Assembly: GCA_013398055.1 (NCBI GenBank)
Contig: VZRS01012070.1
Coordinates: 236,558 to 300,557, forward strand
Direction: 5' to 3'
Length of the DNA stretch: 64,000 nt
Source of the DNA: Ifrita kowaldi
Taxonomy: Eukaryota; Chordata; Aves; Passeriformes; Cinclosomatidae
Within the stretch, counting starts at the first letter, position 1; each line of letters begins with the position of its first letter. This document shows, piece by piece, positions 54,041 to 64,000 of this stretch. The notes beneath the pieces were generated by a model, which searched no databases, was not told the DNA's origin, and saw only the letters and a program-made list of their open reading frames with translations. The translations under genes were made by a program, and so were the position numbers.

Positions 54041-55320
54041 TAAATCCCCATGTAAAACTAACTTGTGGTTTGAGATCTATGCAGTAAAATAAAAGTTGGG
54101 GTGTTTTTGTTGTGCTTTTTTTTACTTTTTATAATAGGACTTTGCTTCATTGAGAGATGTGGATTTTTTTTATCAGGGAGGAACATTTCAAGAAATAATT
54201 GTTTTCTCCTGAGCAAAACTTTTTAATGAATCTTTAATCAATTTCCTTGTTAGAGCAGGCTTTGTATGTAGGAGACTCTAATGAAGGTAAACACTGCTTT
54301 TGAACAAGCATCCAAAAACGTCAGCTAAGAAGCAAAGTATTAGCATAAAAATTATGGAGAAGAGTTTTGTAGGATGCACATAGTGCCCTACTCCTGTTTT
54401 AAAGACCATTTTCTTTTCTGTGTGGTTGCATGCACACAAGGGAATTGGTGAGTGGACAAACCCATGGTCTGTATTTGATTATGAAGTAGAAAGATGCTGT
54501 GGTGTAGAGATGGGGAGAGCAGTAATGCACCAACAAACTGATGTTTTCTCTTTGAGGTTAGAACAGATAGCATGTTACTTTTTTTTTTTTTTCTTTTGCC
54601 TTCTGCCACTACTTTAGGTGGAGATACTTGGATTTGGAAAGGTCTGGAGGTTTTTCCCTGTTATAAGTCTCAAATTCATGTATGTCATAATGCTGTGACC
54701 TGACCATAGACTGTGACTCTCTAAAGGAGAGCTGCTTTTCTGTTGAAGGGTTCTGTATCACAGGTATGTGATACTGGTGGTTGGAAATGGTCTCCAGTAT
54801 GTTCATAATTCAGTGACACTGGGATCTCAAATTCTAAGGCACTCTTAGTATATATGCCTAGTGTCTTGTTAGAATTTTGCCATACACAAACCAAGCCAGG
54901 CTCTGTTTCACTATCTTAGAATTGTGCTGAGTCCTTATCTAAGTTGGGGAATCAGGAAGTACTGATGCTGTATGCCCATACAGCTGAGAAAGTAGAGTGA
55001 AAATAGGGTTTGGAGAACTCCCTGAGAAAACAGGTCAGTAGCTGCTTTGAAAGTAAGTATAATTCTGTGGTTGCAAATGAAATGTTACAGGCAAGATTGA
55101 TCTTTCTGTCATGATTGTGTTTTGTTGCTTCTCTCTTCTCTCAACTGATGGCAATTTTTCCCCCCTCATATAAACAGTGACATTTGCTGGAGGCTTAGGA
55201 AAATATTCTTGTCCTATTGGTCTTAGATTGTCTTATTCCTTAATAATAATTTTTGAAGCTGCAGGCTTTCATTTTTTCGAATGAAAGTCTAGGCTTCAAA
55301 GGGAAAAAAAATGCTATTAG

Positions 55321-55352
55321 CAGTGTATATATAAATATATATACATACACAC
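55321..55352. repeat. (TA)n/(CA)n low-complexity repeat
   Basis: Alternating TATATA passes into CATACACACA. The Tyr/Ile-alternating open frame on the minus strand here is an artefact of this repeat. Confidence 0.8.
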
Positions 55353-55997
55353 ATGAAGGCATACATGGAAATAAAAAAAGGAAAATGTGAAAGCATATTA
55401 TTTATTTGCTTCTCTCCATCTGTGACTACTGTCAGGAGAGATTCCATTCCTGTGGTGGTGTCACTTACAGCTGGAACCTTCTGGAAAACTTTGATTAACA
55501 GGGCACTAATAGAATTTTCCTTAAGCCACAGCACGTACTGAGTGAAGATATAAAAGATGTCAATCCTGTGTGCCCTTGGAGCAGTTAGCACCCTTCCAAG
55601 GCAGAACTCATTTGTGCTGTCAACTTACTGGCTATTTTCTCTCTTATAGACAGGACTGCTTTCTTGTAACTAGTTGAGAAAGAGTACATTTGGTAACATT
55701 TGGAAACTCTGCTGCAATCTTTTACTTTAAAATGGCTTCACAGAACTTCTGAGTTGGGTGCTGAGATTGAGTGTATTCCTAATCCTTCTTTGAAGTCATG
55801 ATACTACAGGATTAGAAATCTGATTCTGGGGTGAGGTTCTCCAATGCCAAGGAAATTCAGAGTGTGGGAACAAAAGGAGCCTTAGACTTGTTTCTGTATT
55901 ATCTTCTGGGTGGAAGAAGAAGAGGTTGAGAGAAGAGATGGCATTTTCCTTCAAAATGCTGTTTCTCTTCTAAAAACAAGAAGTGGAATATATTAAC

Positions 55998-56579
55998 CAT
56001 CCTGGTTTTGACTGAGATGGAGTTAATTTTCTTCTTAGTAGCTGGAACAGGGCTGTTTTTTGGATTTAGCATGAGAATAAGGTTGATAACACACTGATAT
56101 TTGTGTTGTTGCTAAGTCATGCTTACTCAAATGGAAGGATTTTTCAGTTCCCCATGCTCTGCCAATGAGGAAGCCGGGAGGGAGCATGGCCAGGACAGCT
56201 GCCCAAAGCCCAGATATTCCATGCCATATGACAGCATACCCAGTATATAAACTGGGAGAGTTATCTGGAGGGGGCTGACTGCTCCTCAGGAATGGGCTGG
56301 GCATTGGTCAGCAGGGAGTGAGCAACTCTATTGTGCATCACCTGCTTTTTCTTGGGCTTTATTCCTCTGTCTCCTTTTCATTGCAGTTACTGTCGTTGTT
56401 GTTGTAATAATAATGGTGACGATAATAATATTTTACCTCCTTTGAATTATTAAGCTGTTTTTGTCTCAACCCATGAGTTTTCCCCCTTTTCTGATTCTCC
56501 TCCCCATCCCACTGGAAGAATGTGGGTGGAGCGAGTGTCTGTGTTGCACTTAGTTGCTGTCTAGGTTTAAACCATGAAA
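55998..56579 (+). mobile_element. solo LTR of an avian ERVL-like endogenous retrovirus
   Basis: The stretch matches the familiar bird ERVL-type LTR as I recall it. The order of landmarks is TGGTTTTGAC near 56003, a GAGTTAATTTTCTTC motif, the ATGCTCTGCCAATGAGGAAG region, a TATA box (TATATAAA at 56244-56251), the GGGCATTGGTCAGCAGG segment, a TAA/GTT-rich low-complexity part at 56397-56437, and an end in TTTAAACCATGAAA. The six bases ATTAAC occur at 55992-55997 and 56580-56585, a plausible target-site duplication, although five extra bases then precede the TG. No internal viral genes follow on either side, so this is a solo LTR left by recombination. The terminal CA has decayed. Confidence 0.85.
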
Positions 56580-56585
56580 ATTAAC

Positions 56586-59500
56586 AGAGAAATATTTATA
56601 TTTAAATAAAGATTTACCATTTAATTCTTTCATATTGTGTTTCCTAATCTTGGTTTTACTCTATACCCTGCCTTTATGGTACCAAACTTTTCTTTAATAT
56701 TACAATGTCACATGACAACCAGCTTCCATAATGGGAAGACCACAAAGCTGCAAGATAAAATCTGATTGTCAAGGAGTAAACTTGTTATAAACCCTCACTA
56801 GCAACATTTAAAAAACAAAAACCAACCAAACAAAAAACCCCAGAAAAATACTGTATAAGATACTGCTTTTTTACTTAATGTTATTTGTATTTCGAATCTG
56901 GCAAAAATCTGAAAATCTCTCATAAGGGGCAAATGCTACATTGACACAGAGCCAAGGGAAAAGCTTTACAGTAGAAATTGTTCATTGACTCTGTGACTGC
57001 AAGTGTGGAAGAGCAAAAAGAATTAGATAACATTAATTTAAGAAACACAACAAAGCCAAAGCACAGGATTGCTGTATAAACAGCTTTAACTGTGTATATT
57101 TATTTCCAGTGGCTCTGAAAACAAATGGAAGATTACTGGGAAAAGATTAACTGCAACAAATGCAAGGAAATATTTGAAGCAGTTAGAAAAGCTTTTTATA
57201 GTAGAGTAGTTAAATCTAGTTAATTGTGGTTGATTTTTGTTTTCATAATTACTTCCATTGTTTCACTGAACTCCTGCTGAATGTCTGACATAGTCGAGTT
57301 CTTGTGCCGTAATTAAAAACATATATATATATATATAAACTGAATATAAATGTGATTAGTGTTGTGTTACATACTTTAATATATGTGCTGCTCATACAGG
57401 TTGAGAGCTGCTTCATGCTTAGCTGAGGAGATAATCCACAATTTAACGCTAAGAAACTACTCTGGTAAGTTAGTGTAGCTAATGGAAGTATTTGGCTATA
57501 TGTGAAGGTAAGAAAGGTCATTCTGGTCAGGTAAGAAGGTCACGAGTAAGACTTTGTAACGAGAAACCCAAATGATTTTAATTCTCGTTGTGACCCCGCA
57601 CACAGGCACTGTCCAAGCTGGTGGCCTTCTGGAGCACTGTTAGCAGCAGTCAGGGGTGAGCTGCCTGAGGTCGCAGCACAGTCTGTGGAGCTGTTCCTGT
57701 GCAGCAGGTTTTATAAATCCTGAACTGGTGTGTTGTAGGAAGTGTAGAGCATCTGACATAGAGCAAGACATCACATACACGATGTACATACAACTAGCTT
57801 TTGTGAGTATTACTTACTGAATCAGGTTTCTAAAATACAGTTATATGATGATCTTAAGACCACAGTTGAAGAGCAAGGTAGAACAATATCCTGCAATGCA
57901 TGCACTCTTCTCTATCTGTGGCACAGGCAGAAAATCTGATTGTGTCTGGAGGGGTGAAGCTGAGACCGCAAACACAAATGTTCCCTTTCACTCTGGGTCT
58001 AACTTCGGTGTCCCTTGCTTGAGATAAACCCAGTAAAGATGGATAAAGTTGCACATGCGTGTTGTGGCTCAGATAGATGTATCTGAAAATACTAACATTG
58101 GGCAACAGGTAGGGAGGAACCACTGGCTGTTTTTTGATTGAAGTATCACACCTGGATGCTGTGGTTAAATCGGCCAGTTACTCCTTCATCCTTTGTTTTG
58201 TTTCTGATGTATTTCATGCTGTGTATTTCTGAGTACAGGTGTTTAGTTTTCAGTCTCAACAGCTGTGCTAACTATCAGGAGGAGCACTGCATGGCTTTGT
58301 GGAAATGAAGTGAACCATTTTACTGAAAAGATGAATGTACCTAGCAGTGTCACATCTGAAGTAGCTTCAATTTTAGCTTGTGCCATGAAACAGAACTGTG
58401 GGAGAATTCTGAAAGGCAGTTGCAAGCTCATATGGCAGAAATGTGCTGCTGTGTTTTGTGCTCAGTCCTTGGTCCAGCCAGTGTTGTCAATCATTTCCCT
58501 TCCATGGTGGATATCAGTCTGGCACCTGTTGAAAGGAAAACCAAGTCAAAAGAACTACAATGTCTTCTTTCAATTTATTTGACAGTGGTGTATTAGGTAA
58601 CATTGTTTCTGAGTAAAGCCAATAGTGAATACATGATTGAGTCCAAAGCTCTTCCTGTAAGCCAAGGATCTTCATTACCATTCATGGATGTTTTATATAA
58701 TTGCTTGTGTAAGGGTTGCACATGATGCATCGTCTACTTTGGATAAAAGTACTCAGCAGGTGCCCTGATTTTACACACTAAAAATGAATATTTAAGACCC
58801 AAGGGAAGCTATTCACAACTTTGGGGAGGTGGAGAGATAGTAGAAGCATAATTTAAAGTACTTTATGGCTCTTTTAAAGCACTATTCAAAGAAATACCTC
58901 AACATTTCCCAGGGTGATTCATCACAAGCTGACTTGTCTGTTTAGGATTTCCCAAATGTTTTTCTAGTTAGATAAAGGATACGCATGAATGTGCAAAGTG
59001 ATTTGGCTGTTTTGTCTGAATGATGACAATTTGTAGAAAACTGAATTTGCCACATTCCTATCTTTCCTTTGCAGCTGAACTCGGACTTCAGTGTTGTTCC
59101 TTTTACCTTTTTGATTTGTTAGAGTACTTTACATTCGTAGGGCAGAAAAGCTGGATTCCATCCTCCATATCAACCTGTTCAGAAACTTAAATTACATGAA
59201 TATTTAAAAGAATATATATGAAAAATCAAATTATTTCTTAAATATGCCACCGCAGGATGAATTAATCCACTACCAGCACTATAACTCTAGGCTTCAGAGT
59301 CTGTATGTCATTGCCCTGGAAACTTGTAACAGCATGATTTCAGAAACGTGGTGTTGAGTCTTACTTTGTTGCCTGTAATTTTTACAGGTGTCATTGATAG
59401 GAGCAGTATCCAGGCACTGCATGTTGCAGTGCAAGAGGTGGCTGTTTGCCAGTGACTGTGCTTGGGAGTTTGTATTTTCAGAGGTTTATTTTTCCATGCA

Positions 59501-60819
59501 CAGACTGATGTCAGTGGTGCATGGCAGTACATTTCAGGAAAAAAAAAGAATTCCTACTTAAAATAAATTATTCTGTGCACTTTCTAATAGGCATGCTTAT
59601 AAACACAGAGGCCAGGGAAATTATCAGTGTTTCTCAAGTAGGCACGTAAAGGACTCTCTTCAGAGAAGTTGTACAAGCTATGTGCTATAAGGAAAAGAAA
59701 TGAAATGTAATCATTATCCACATACAGTGAATAAAGATAAGAGTTCTCCACAATTTATCTACCAAATGTGTGTCTCTGTCTAACACAGAGTGACTCTAAT
59801 ACCACCGTTGATAATATTAAGTCTGCCCACATATTTTGTGCAAAATCTCTGTGGTGAGGTATTCATTGCCTTGAAAAGCTGACACAATGGAATGCTTTTT
59901 GTGCTGGCTCTGGACAAATTATAGTCCATTTTATCAGTTCCAAGGTCACAGTACTATCATGGCTCTTAAACTGTGGTGTAGTAAAGTGGGCTCTATTGAA
60001 TGTTCAGGGAACAGCTGTAGGTTTGCCTGATTACTGCAGCCAGGTATCTCCAGCACCAGAGATTTTTGTCTGAACCTATTTCTGTTGTCTACATTCTCAT
60101 TTTTGCTGTAATTTAATTTCAGAATTGATTTTTACTGCAATATATGTGGAGTTGTAGAGCTAAGACACTTTCAAGACACGCAGCAGCCGTTGTTAACATG
60201 TCACTGTAGAAATGCTTTCATTGCTTTTCTCAGCTCTAGCGCTAGTTTAAGCGTAAGTCAAAGGGCACTGTTATTAAACACCTTGAACTTCCAGAGTCTG
60301 TGGTTTTTTTCCTATCATTCTTGTAGAGCACTTCTATTCTTAGAATTGAAAAACTTAAGCCCTTTCACACAAAACCTGAACTGGATTTGCATGGACTCAA
60401 AACTTCTCTTTCCTTTTCTAACTTGTCTACTACTAGCCTTTCCTTCCCTTTCAAAAAAACCTGCTATCAATAAGAAACTTTATTTTTATGCCCTGCATGC
60501 CTGCACTGGTGTGTAAATATTCGTTTTCCTATGACTAAAAATCATCATATATTTTTTCTTGGCCCCTCTGAAATGCAGAACAATTATTTCAAATTAAGAT
60601 CAGAATTATTTTTTTCCTAGTAGAAACTGTTATTCAGCAGAATCCACTTCTCTCATGGCACAGAGTCTAAAGCTCCTGATAGCCTCTGTGTGAATAACGA
60701 TGTTTCCTTGCCCGTTTTGCATTTTCTCTTCTCCCCTTTTACGTAGCAGTTCATCAGCATTGCTTTTTGATGTGCAAAGCGGGCAATTTCAGTAACATCC
60801 CTCTACCCCCAAAATTCAC
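56586..60819. other. unique sequence between the two solo LTRs
   Basis: An (AT)n repeat lies at 57318. Near 60026 a short stretch resembles one at 53766. The frames (up to 108 codons) have no recognisable product. No retroviral internal sequence links the two LTRs, which are unlike each other and in opposite orientation, so they are separate insertions. Confidence 0.5.
57318..57338. repeat. (AT)n microsatellite
   Basis: An uninterrupted run of alternating AT, roughly nine to ten units. Confidence 0.85.
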
Positions 60820-61435
60820 TGTTGTTGTCTGCCTGGGAATTCCGGCAGCTCTCAGCCTAAGGCACCGGCTGGAGAGCCCCAAGGTGCAGCTGCTGGCTGC
60901 CGGCTGCCACCTCCAAGGCAGCCGCGGGTGGCTCGCACCAGAGGGGGCACGGCCCCTGCAGAGAGGCAGGCACGGCACGGTAGAAACAGGCAGGAGACAG
61001 AAGGTTGCGGGAGGGACGTCTCCCCTGGGATCGCCATTATTGAGGAAGGGCACAGAGATACAAGCAACACAGAACTCAAGGGAGAGCTGTCGAGAGGTTT
61101 ACAGTGACCTGGGTTTATAAGGGGAGGGAAAACGGGGTGGAGCATCAGACTTGTCCAGTGAACACACAGCTGAGGGGCGGGTACCTATAACAGAGGGCCA
61201 ATAAAAGTTTTTGAGGGGAGGGTACAGACAACAGCAGCCAATGAGCTATCGACCTCCACAGAAGGTTCTGGAAGAGGGGGCAGGACTCAGCCTGCGGTAC
61301 CGCCTCCGGATCCCTCCTCCTGGGAGGAGTTCCACTCTTCGGAGGCAGAGTCGTCTTGGCTGACAGCTGCTACCAAGCCTGGACCTCCCGCACTTTGCCT
61401 TTCCTTTTTTGTTTCCCTGTCTTGAGTTCGTGACA
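60820..61435 (-). mobile_element. probable solo LTR, minus strand, family unassigned
   Basis: Read on the minus strand, this unit of about 616 bp starts TGTCACGAAC (right end at 61435) and ends ACAACAACA (left end at 60820), giving TG...CA termini. It is far richer in G+C and CpG than its surroundings. It has LTR-like promoter order on the minus strand: two CCAAT-type boxes seen as ATTGG (about 61238-61242 and 61198-61202), then a TATA box (TTATAAAC, about 61114-61121). Palindromic patches occur at 61294-61303 and 61314-61329. I see no clear target-site duplication (flanks ATTCAC and GATCGC) and no canonical AATAAA downstream of the TATA. No viral open frame adjoins it. The LTR identity is inferred from structure; the family is not recognised. 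Confidence 0.62.
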
Positions 61436-61839
61436 GATCGCTGATTTAATGGTGTGACTTCTGCTCTTTGGGAGCAGGTGAAGGAATGTTGTGGCTTTCT
61501 CTTACGTGCCATGGGACCCCAGCACACATGGGCACCAACGATCTCAGAGTTCTTGTAGAGTAAAATGAGGGCAGAACCACAAATAAAGCTGACATCTCTT
61601 GGTGACATGGAGCTTAGTGTGTATTTAGGTGATATGATGTGGTTTATTGACTTACTGTTGTAACCTGACAGTTGTTTTACTATTAAGTAGTCGTGGATAA
61701 TTTTGAAATGGGTACTGCCTTGCAATTTCAGGACCCTCTTTTTTCTCCCTGTTCTTTTAACTCTTTAGGAACATTGGCATAGTCTATAACTTGCTGTAGA
61801 GAGATAAGCTGTTGAAATATGTTTTCCTTTCCTTTTCAG
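61436..61839 (+). other. end of intron 1 before the LARGE1 coding exon
   Basis: About 400 bases between the minus-strand LTR and the splice acceptor. It contains the polypyrimidine tract (61821-61837) and no other recognised feature. Confidence 0.65.
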
Positions 61840-61920
61840 GGAGTAATATGTGGGAGGCTGTGGACTATTTGCTTCCGACATAGGAACAACATTGGGTTGG
61901 GAATCTGCACTCCTGAGAGA
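61840..61920 (+). other. LARGE1: LARGE1 5'UTR part of the first coding exon, with splice acceptor
   Basis: The exon begins after a textbook acceptor: a pyrimidine-rich run at 61821-61837 followed by AG at 61838-61839. The 81 bases before the ATG contain one upstream ATG (61848). They contain no stop codon in the frame of the main ATG, so the leader is open in frame back to the acceptor. The exact 3' splice site is inferred from the sequence and no transcript was available. The upstream leader exon or exons joined to it are not identified with confidence; the CpG patch near 45.9 kb is one candidate. Confidence 0.82.
61848..61883 (+). promoter_or_regulatory. short uORF in the LARGE1 leader (11 codons plus stop)
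   Basis: ATG at 61848 opens a frame of 11 codons (MWEAVDYLLPT) that ends in TAG at 61881-61883. The frame is +2 relative to the main start and stops 37 bases before it, so ribosomes could reinitiate at 61921. The context at -3 is A, reasonably favourable. Whether it is translated or conserved is inference; only its presence is seen. Confidence 0.55.
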
Positions 61921-62026
61921 ATGCTGGGAATCTGCAGAGGGCGACGGAAATTCCTGGCTGCCTCTCTGACCGTCCTTTTTGTCCCAGCCATTACGTGGAT
62001 TTATCTGTTTGCTGGGAGTTTTGAAG
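61921..62026 (+). CDS. LARGE1: LARGE1 first coding exon (N-terminus, partial gene)
   Basis: This encodes the first 35 residues plus one base of codon 36 of LARGE1. That enzyme is a bifunctional xylosyl- and glucuronyltransferase of the Golgi which extends matriglycan on alpha-dystroglycan; its loss causes dystroglycanopathy in mammals. Visible in the sequence: a short cytoplasmic tail with a basic cluster (RGRRK, residues 6-10), then a hydrophobic signal anchor at about residues 11-32 (FLAASLTVLFVPAITWIYLF), then GSFE, after which the exon stops. This matches the vertebrate LARGE1 start as I remember it, with a few conservative changes, and does not resemble the LARGE2 start. The ATG at 61921 is chosen by that homology and has A at -3. 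The donor is GAAG|GTAGGAG (GT at 62027-62028), phase 1, consistent with a following Asp codon. The catalytic domains lie in exons outside the window. Confidence 0.93.
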
Positions 62027-64000
62027 GTAGGAGAGGCATAATGGCTGAGGGGGGTGGTGGGGTGTTGAATGAATTGCAGCTGGGCAGACAAATGCAGATC
62101 TGTCATCATTGATTTTGTTTGAATAAATCTCGTTTGGCTTGCATATGAAATAGTTCCCAAGGTGCAGATTTCACCAAAGGGCCTTCCTTACCATGTTCTC
62201 ACTGCTGAGGATGGTGAGTTAATTACTGGCCGCAGTTACTTGGTGTTCCACTAACCTTTGAACTTTGAAAAAGGGCAACAACTCCCCCCCCCGCCCAGTT
62301 TACTAATTTCTTCTCTGTGTTTTCTAATTTTTAAAAGCTGGTCTATCTTATGCCCTGTAAGATTTTTTAACGTCTCATTTAAGATATGCTGAACACAGAA
62401 AATCAATAAAGTTAAAGTTTCTTTGCATAAAAGTAGTTAGTATCCACATCCATCTGACTGTCTGTGAATTCTTTTAGTTGGAATATCTTTCTCTCTCCTT
62501 CTTTCTTTAGGTGGAAATCCTCCAATTTATAGGTACATTGAGTTGCAGCTATGTAATGAGCACTTTTTATAACAAGACATGGAATAGTCACTACTTTGTC
62601 TTTTAAATTGCTTGTATGACGAAGTTTTTTTTTCTGGCCTTACAGAAGTTCAGCAGCAATACTTCAGTTAGGGGAGGTTCATAGATTCTGGCTCGCCTGT
62701 TTTTTGCTACTCTGTAGCTTTTTTTGTTTTGTTTGTTTTGTTTATTGTGGAGGTGAAGCATTTTATGTTGGGCAATAGATATTATTTTGGCAAGAGTGAA
62801 AAAAAAACGCCATTCAGCCTTTGTAGTTTCCTTAGCATGAGGAAAGGTGTTCCAGCCTTGTAAAAAATGTTCAGTCACTACAGTCTGATAATTTTAAAAA
62901 GGCATTGTTTAAAATGTCAAGCTTCTTTCATGTATCCTTGGCTGACAAATCTGTGCTTTGTTTTGAAACAAAATGGGTTTCCACGTTAAATTACAAGTAA
63001 GAACATGTAAAGATTTTCAGTGTGTGTTACATACAACTCTGAATTAGTTATACGCCATGTACAAATATTTGTTCATGCAAATTTATTTGAGTACTTAAAA
63101 TTCTACGTTAATATGCAGTAACTCCATGAGCTCATTCTAGAACGAAACACTTGCGGGATTCATGTTAAATTGGAAATACAAGGCGTGCTAACTGCATACT
63201 TAAAAATAATGATCTGGCAGGCAGAACAGTACTGATTTTGTTTGATTTTTAAAAGCTGTGCAAATGCAGGCCTCACCTTTTTGCTTTTAGAAGAATATTA
63301 TGCTGCTTTGTCGTAATGACTATTATAATTGTGTCCACAATTGATAATGCCATGGTGTTTTAAATTCCTCTGTGGATAGAATCCTTTGTTTTTACAGAGA
63401 ACTCAATACAAATCTTGAAATTTGCTGCTACGTGGTATTTGAAGTGACTTAAAGCTCTCAGTGTGGATTAATCTTAAATGCAAACCAGGGAACAAAGCCC
63501 ATTGCCTATTACAAAGCCTTGCACTGGAAAAGGACTGGAAATTCTATGAAGTTAGTAACTCTTTCAGTTATTTTTCTATATCAGTTTTCTTTTTTTCTTA
63601 ATATTGGGTGGGGCATTATTTAATCTTTGTTGGTTAAAAACTAAGGTTGGTTAGATATTTATTTAACTGAATAATAGCTAGCATTTTCCTTAACTTGTAG
63701 GTGTTATGGGCAAAGAGTTAATGCCATTTTATTATTTTACATGACTTCTTGCTTTTTTCTCCACAATAGTTCCCAAAATTTACTCACGTTTGAGCTCGCC
63801 GTGGAGGTTGTGAGGTGGAGGTGGCTTTCTTCTCCCAAGTAACAAGCAATAGAAGAAGAGGAAATGGGCTCAAGTTGCACCACAGGAAGTTTAGATTGGA
63901 TATTAGGAAAAATTTCTTCATGGAAAGGGTTGACAAGCATTGGAGCAGGCTGCCCAGGAAAGTGGTTGGGCCACCATCCCCGGAGATGTTTTAAAGAGGA
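62027..64000 (+). other. start of LARGE1 intron 2
   Basis: The intron starts with GTAGGAG at the donor. It contains ordinary AT-rich sequence, a C-run at 62284-62293, a T/G-rich stretch near 62720-62750 and, from about 63810, a CR1 fragment that runs off the window. No second LARGE1 exon is seen; the expected continuation after GSFED does not appear in any plus-strand frame here. Confidence 0.8.
63808..64000 (+). mobile_element. CR1 LINE fragment, cut by the window end
   Basis: It shows the CR1 blocks GGCTTTCTTCTCCCAAGTAAC, GAAATGGGCTCAAGTTGCACC, GATTGGATATTAGGAAAAAT, TTCTTCATGGAAAGGGTTG, CAAGCATTGGAGCAGGCTGC and CCAGGAAAGTGGTTGGG. The element continues past base 64000 into the rest of LARGE1 intron 2. 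Confidence 0.93.

Larger units (their letters stand above)
52304..55991. other. unique sequence around one CR1, no gene seen
   Basis: Outside the CR1 at 53433-53705 it contains the AAACATGT triple repeat (54010-54040), the 11-bp duplication at 52918 and the TA/CA repeat at 55321. No exon recognised. Confidence 0.5.
1..61839 (+). other. LARGE1 intron 1 and/or 5' flanking DNA
   Basis: Everything left of the first coding exon lacks a recognisable coding exon on either strand. Open frames are short (mostly 60-160 codons), low in complexity and without motifs. The background is AT-rich with poly-T tracts, scattered CR1 pieces and two solo LTRs. LARGE1 is known to have a very large first intron in vertebrates, which fits. 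If the CpG patch at 45.8-46.1 kb is a real first exon, the part left of it would be upstream flank instead. Confidence 0.7.

Noticed and set aside
55289..55591. Minus-strand frame with Tyr-Ile repeats as a possible membrane peptide
   Set aside because: The repeat arises from translating a (TA)n/(CA)n microsatellite.
56397..56437. GTT/TAA-rich run as an independent microsatellite
   Set aside because: It falls inside the ERVL-like LTR, which has a low-complexity T/A-rich segment at this place.
60754..61145. Several overlapping open frames of about 100 codons on both strands
   Set aside because: They fall in the GC-rich LTR-like unit, where stop codons are rare by composition. They overlap one another on opposite strands and show no viral or host protein features.
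61819..61920. An earlier LARGE1 start at ATG 61819 in the same frame
   Set aside because: That ATG lies inside the polypyrimidine tract upstream of the AG acceptor, so it is intronic. Homology places the start at 61921.
1..64000. CRISPR arrays, operons, tRNA or rRNA genes, complete retroviruses
   Set aside because: None found. The window is vertebrate intronic DNA, and the only retroviral remains are solo LTRs without internal genes.

Overview
This is vertebrate nuclear DNA, almost certainly from a bird. The window is AT-rich, CpG-depleted and intron-like, with no operons and no long open frames. It carries at least eleven fragments of CR1, the dominant avian LINE, and two solo endogenous-retrovirus LTRs. 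One of these resembles the common bird ERVL-type LTR. I cannot name the species.

The only protein-coding sequence I can support is one exon near the right end, on the plus strand. Exon 61840..62026 holds a short 5'UTR stretch and the first 35 codons of LARGE1, the Golgi xylosyl/glucuronyltransferase that builds matriglycan on alpha-dystroglycan. It has a strong polypyrimidine tract and AG acceptor, an ATG at 61921 and a GT donor after phase 1. The encoded N-terminus (MLGICRGRRKFLAAS...) is the one I know for vertebrate LARGE1, including its type II signal anchor. The next coding exon lies beyond the window. On this reading 1..61839 is LARGE1 intron 1 and/or upstream DNA, and 62027..64000 is the start of intron 2.

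Layout: 1-11 kb is intron-like with poly-T tracts and one decayed CR1. 11-19 kb has three CR1 3' ends. 19-41 kb is mostly unique, with two CR1 pieces. 42-43.5 kb has two minus-strand CR1 pieces. 45.83-46.06 kb is an isolated CpG-dense patch with a tandem duplication of about 77 bp and a candidate splice donor, the best candidate for an alternative first exon or promoter. 46.1-52.2 kb is repeat-poor. 52-54 kb has two CR1 pieces and a FOX/p53-like triple repeat. 56.0-56.6 kb is a plus-strand ERVL-like solo LTR. 60.82-61.44 kb is a minus-strand solo LTR that ends only about 400 bp before the LARGE1 coding exon. A last CR1 runs off the right edge.

I saw no tRNA, rRNA, CRISPR array, complete transposon or intact viral gene. 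Most other open frames are 60-160 codons long, resemble nothing I know and fit chance. I found no convincing new biological system. The observations most worth checking are the CpG patch, the uORF in the LARGE1 leader and the two LTRs next to the exon.
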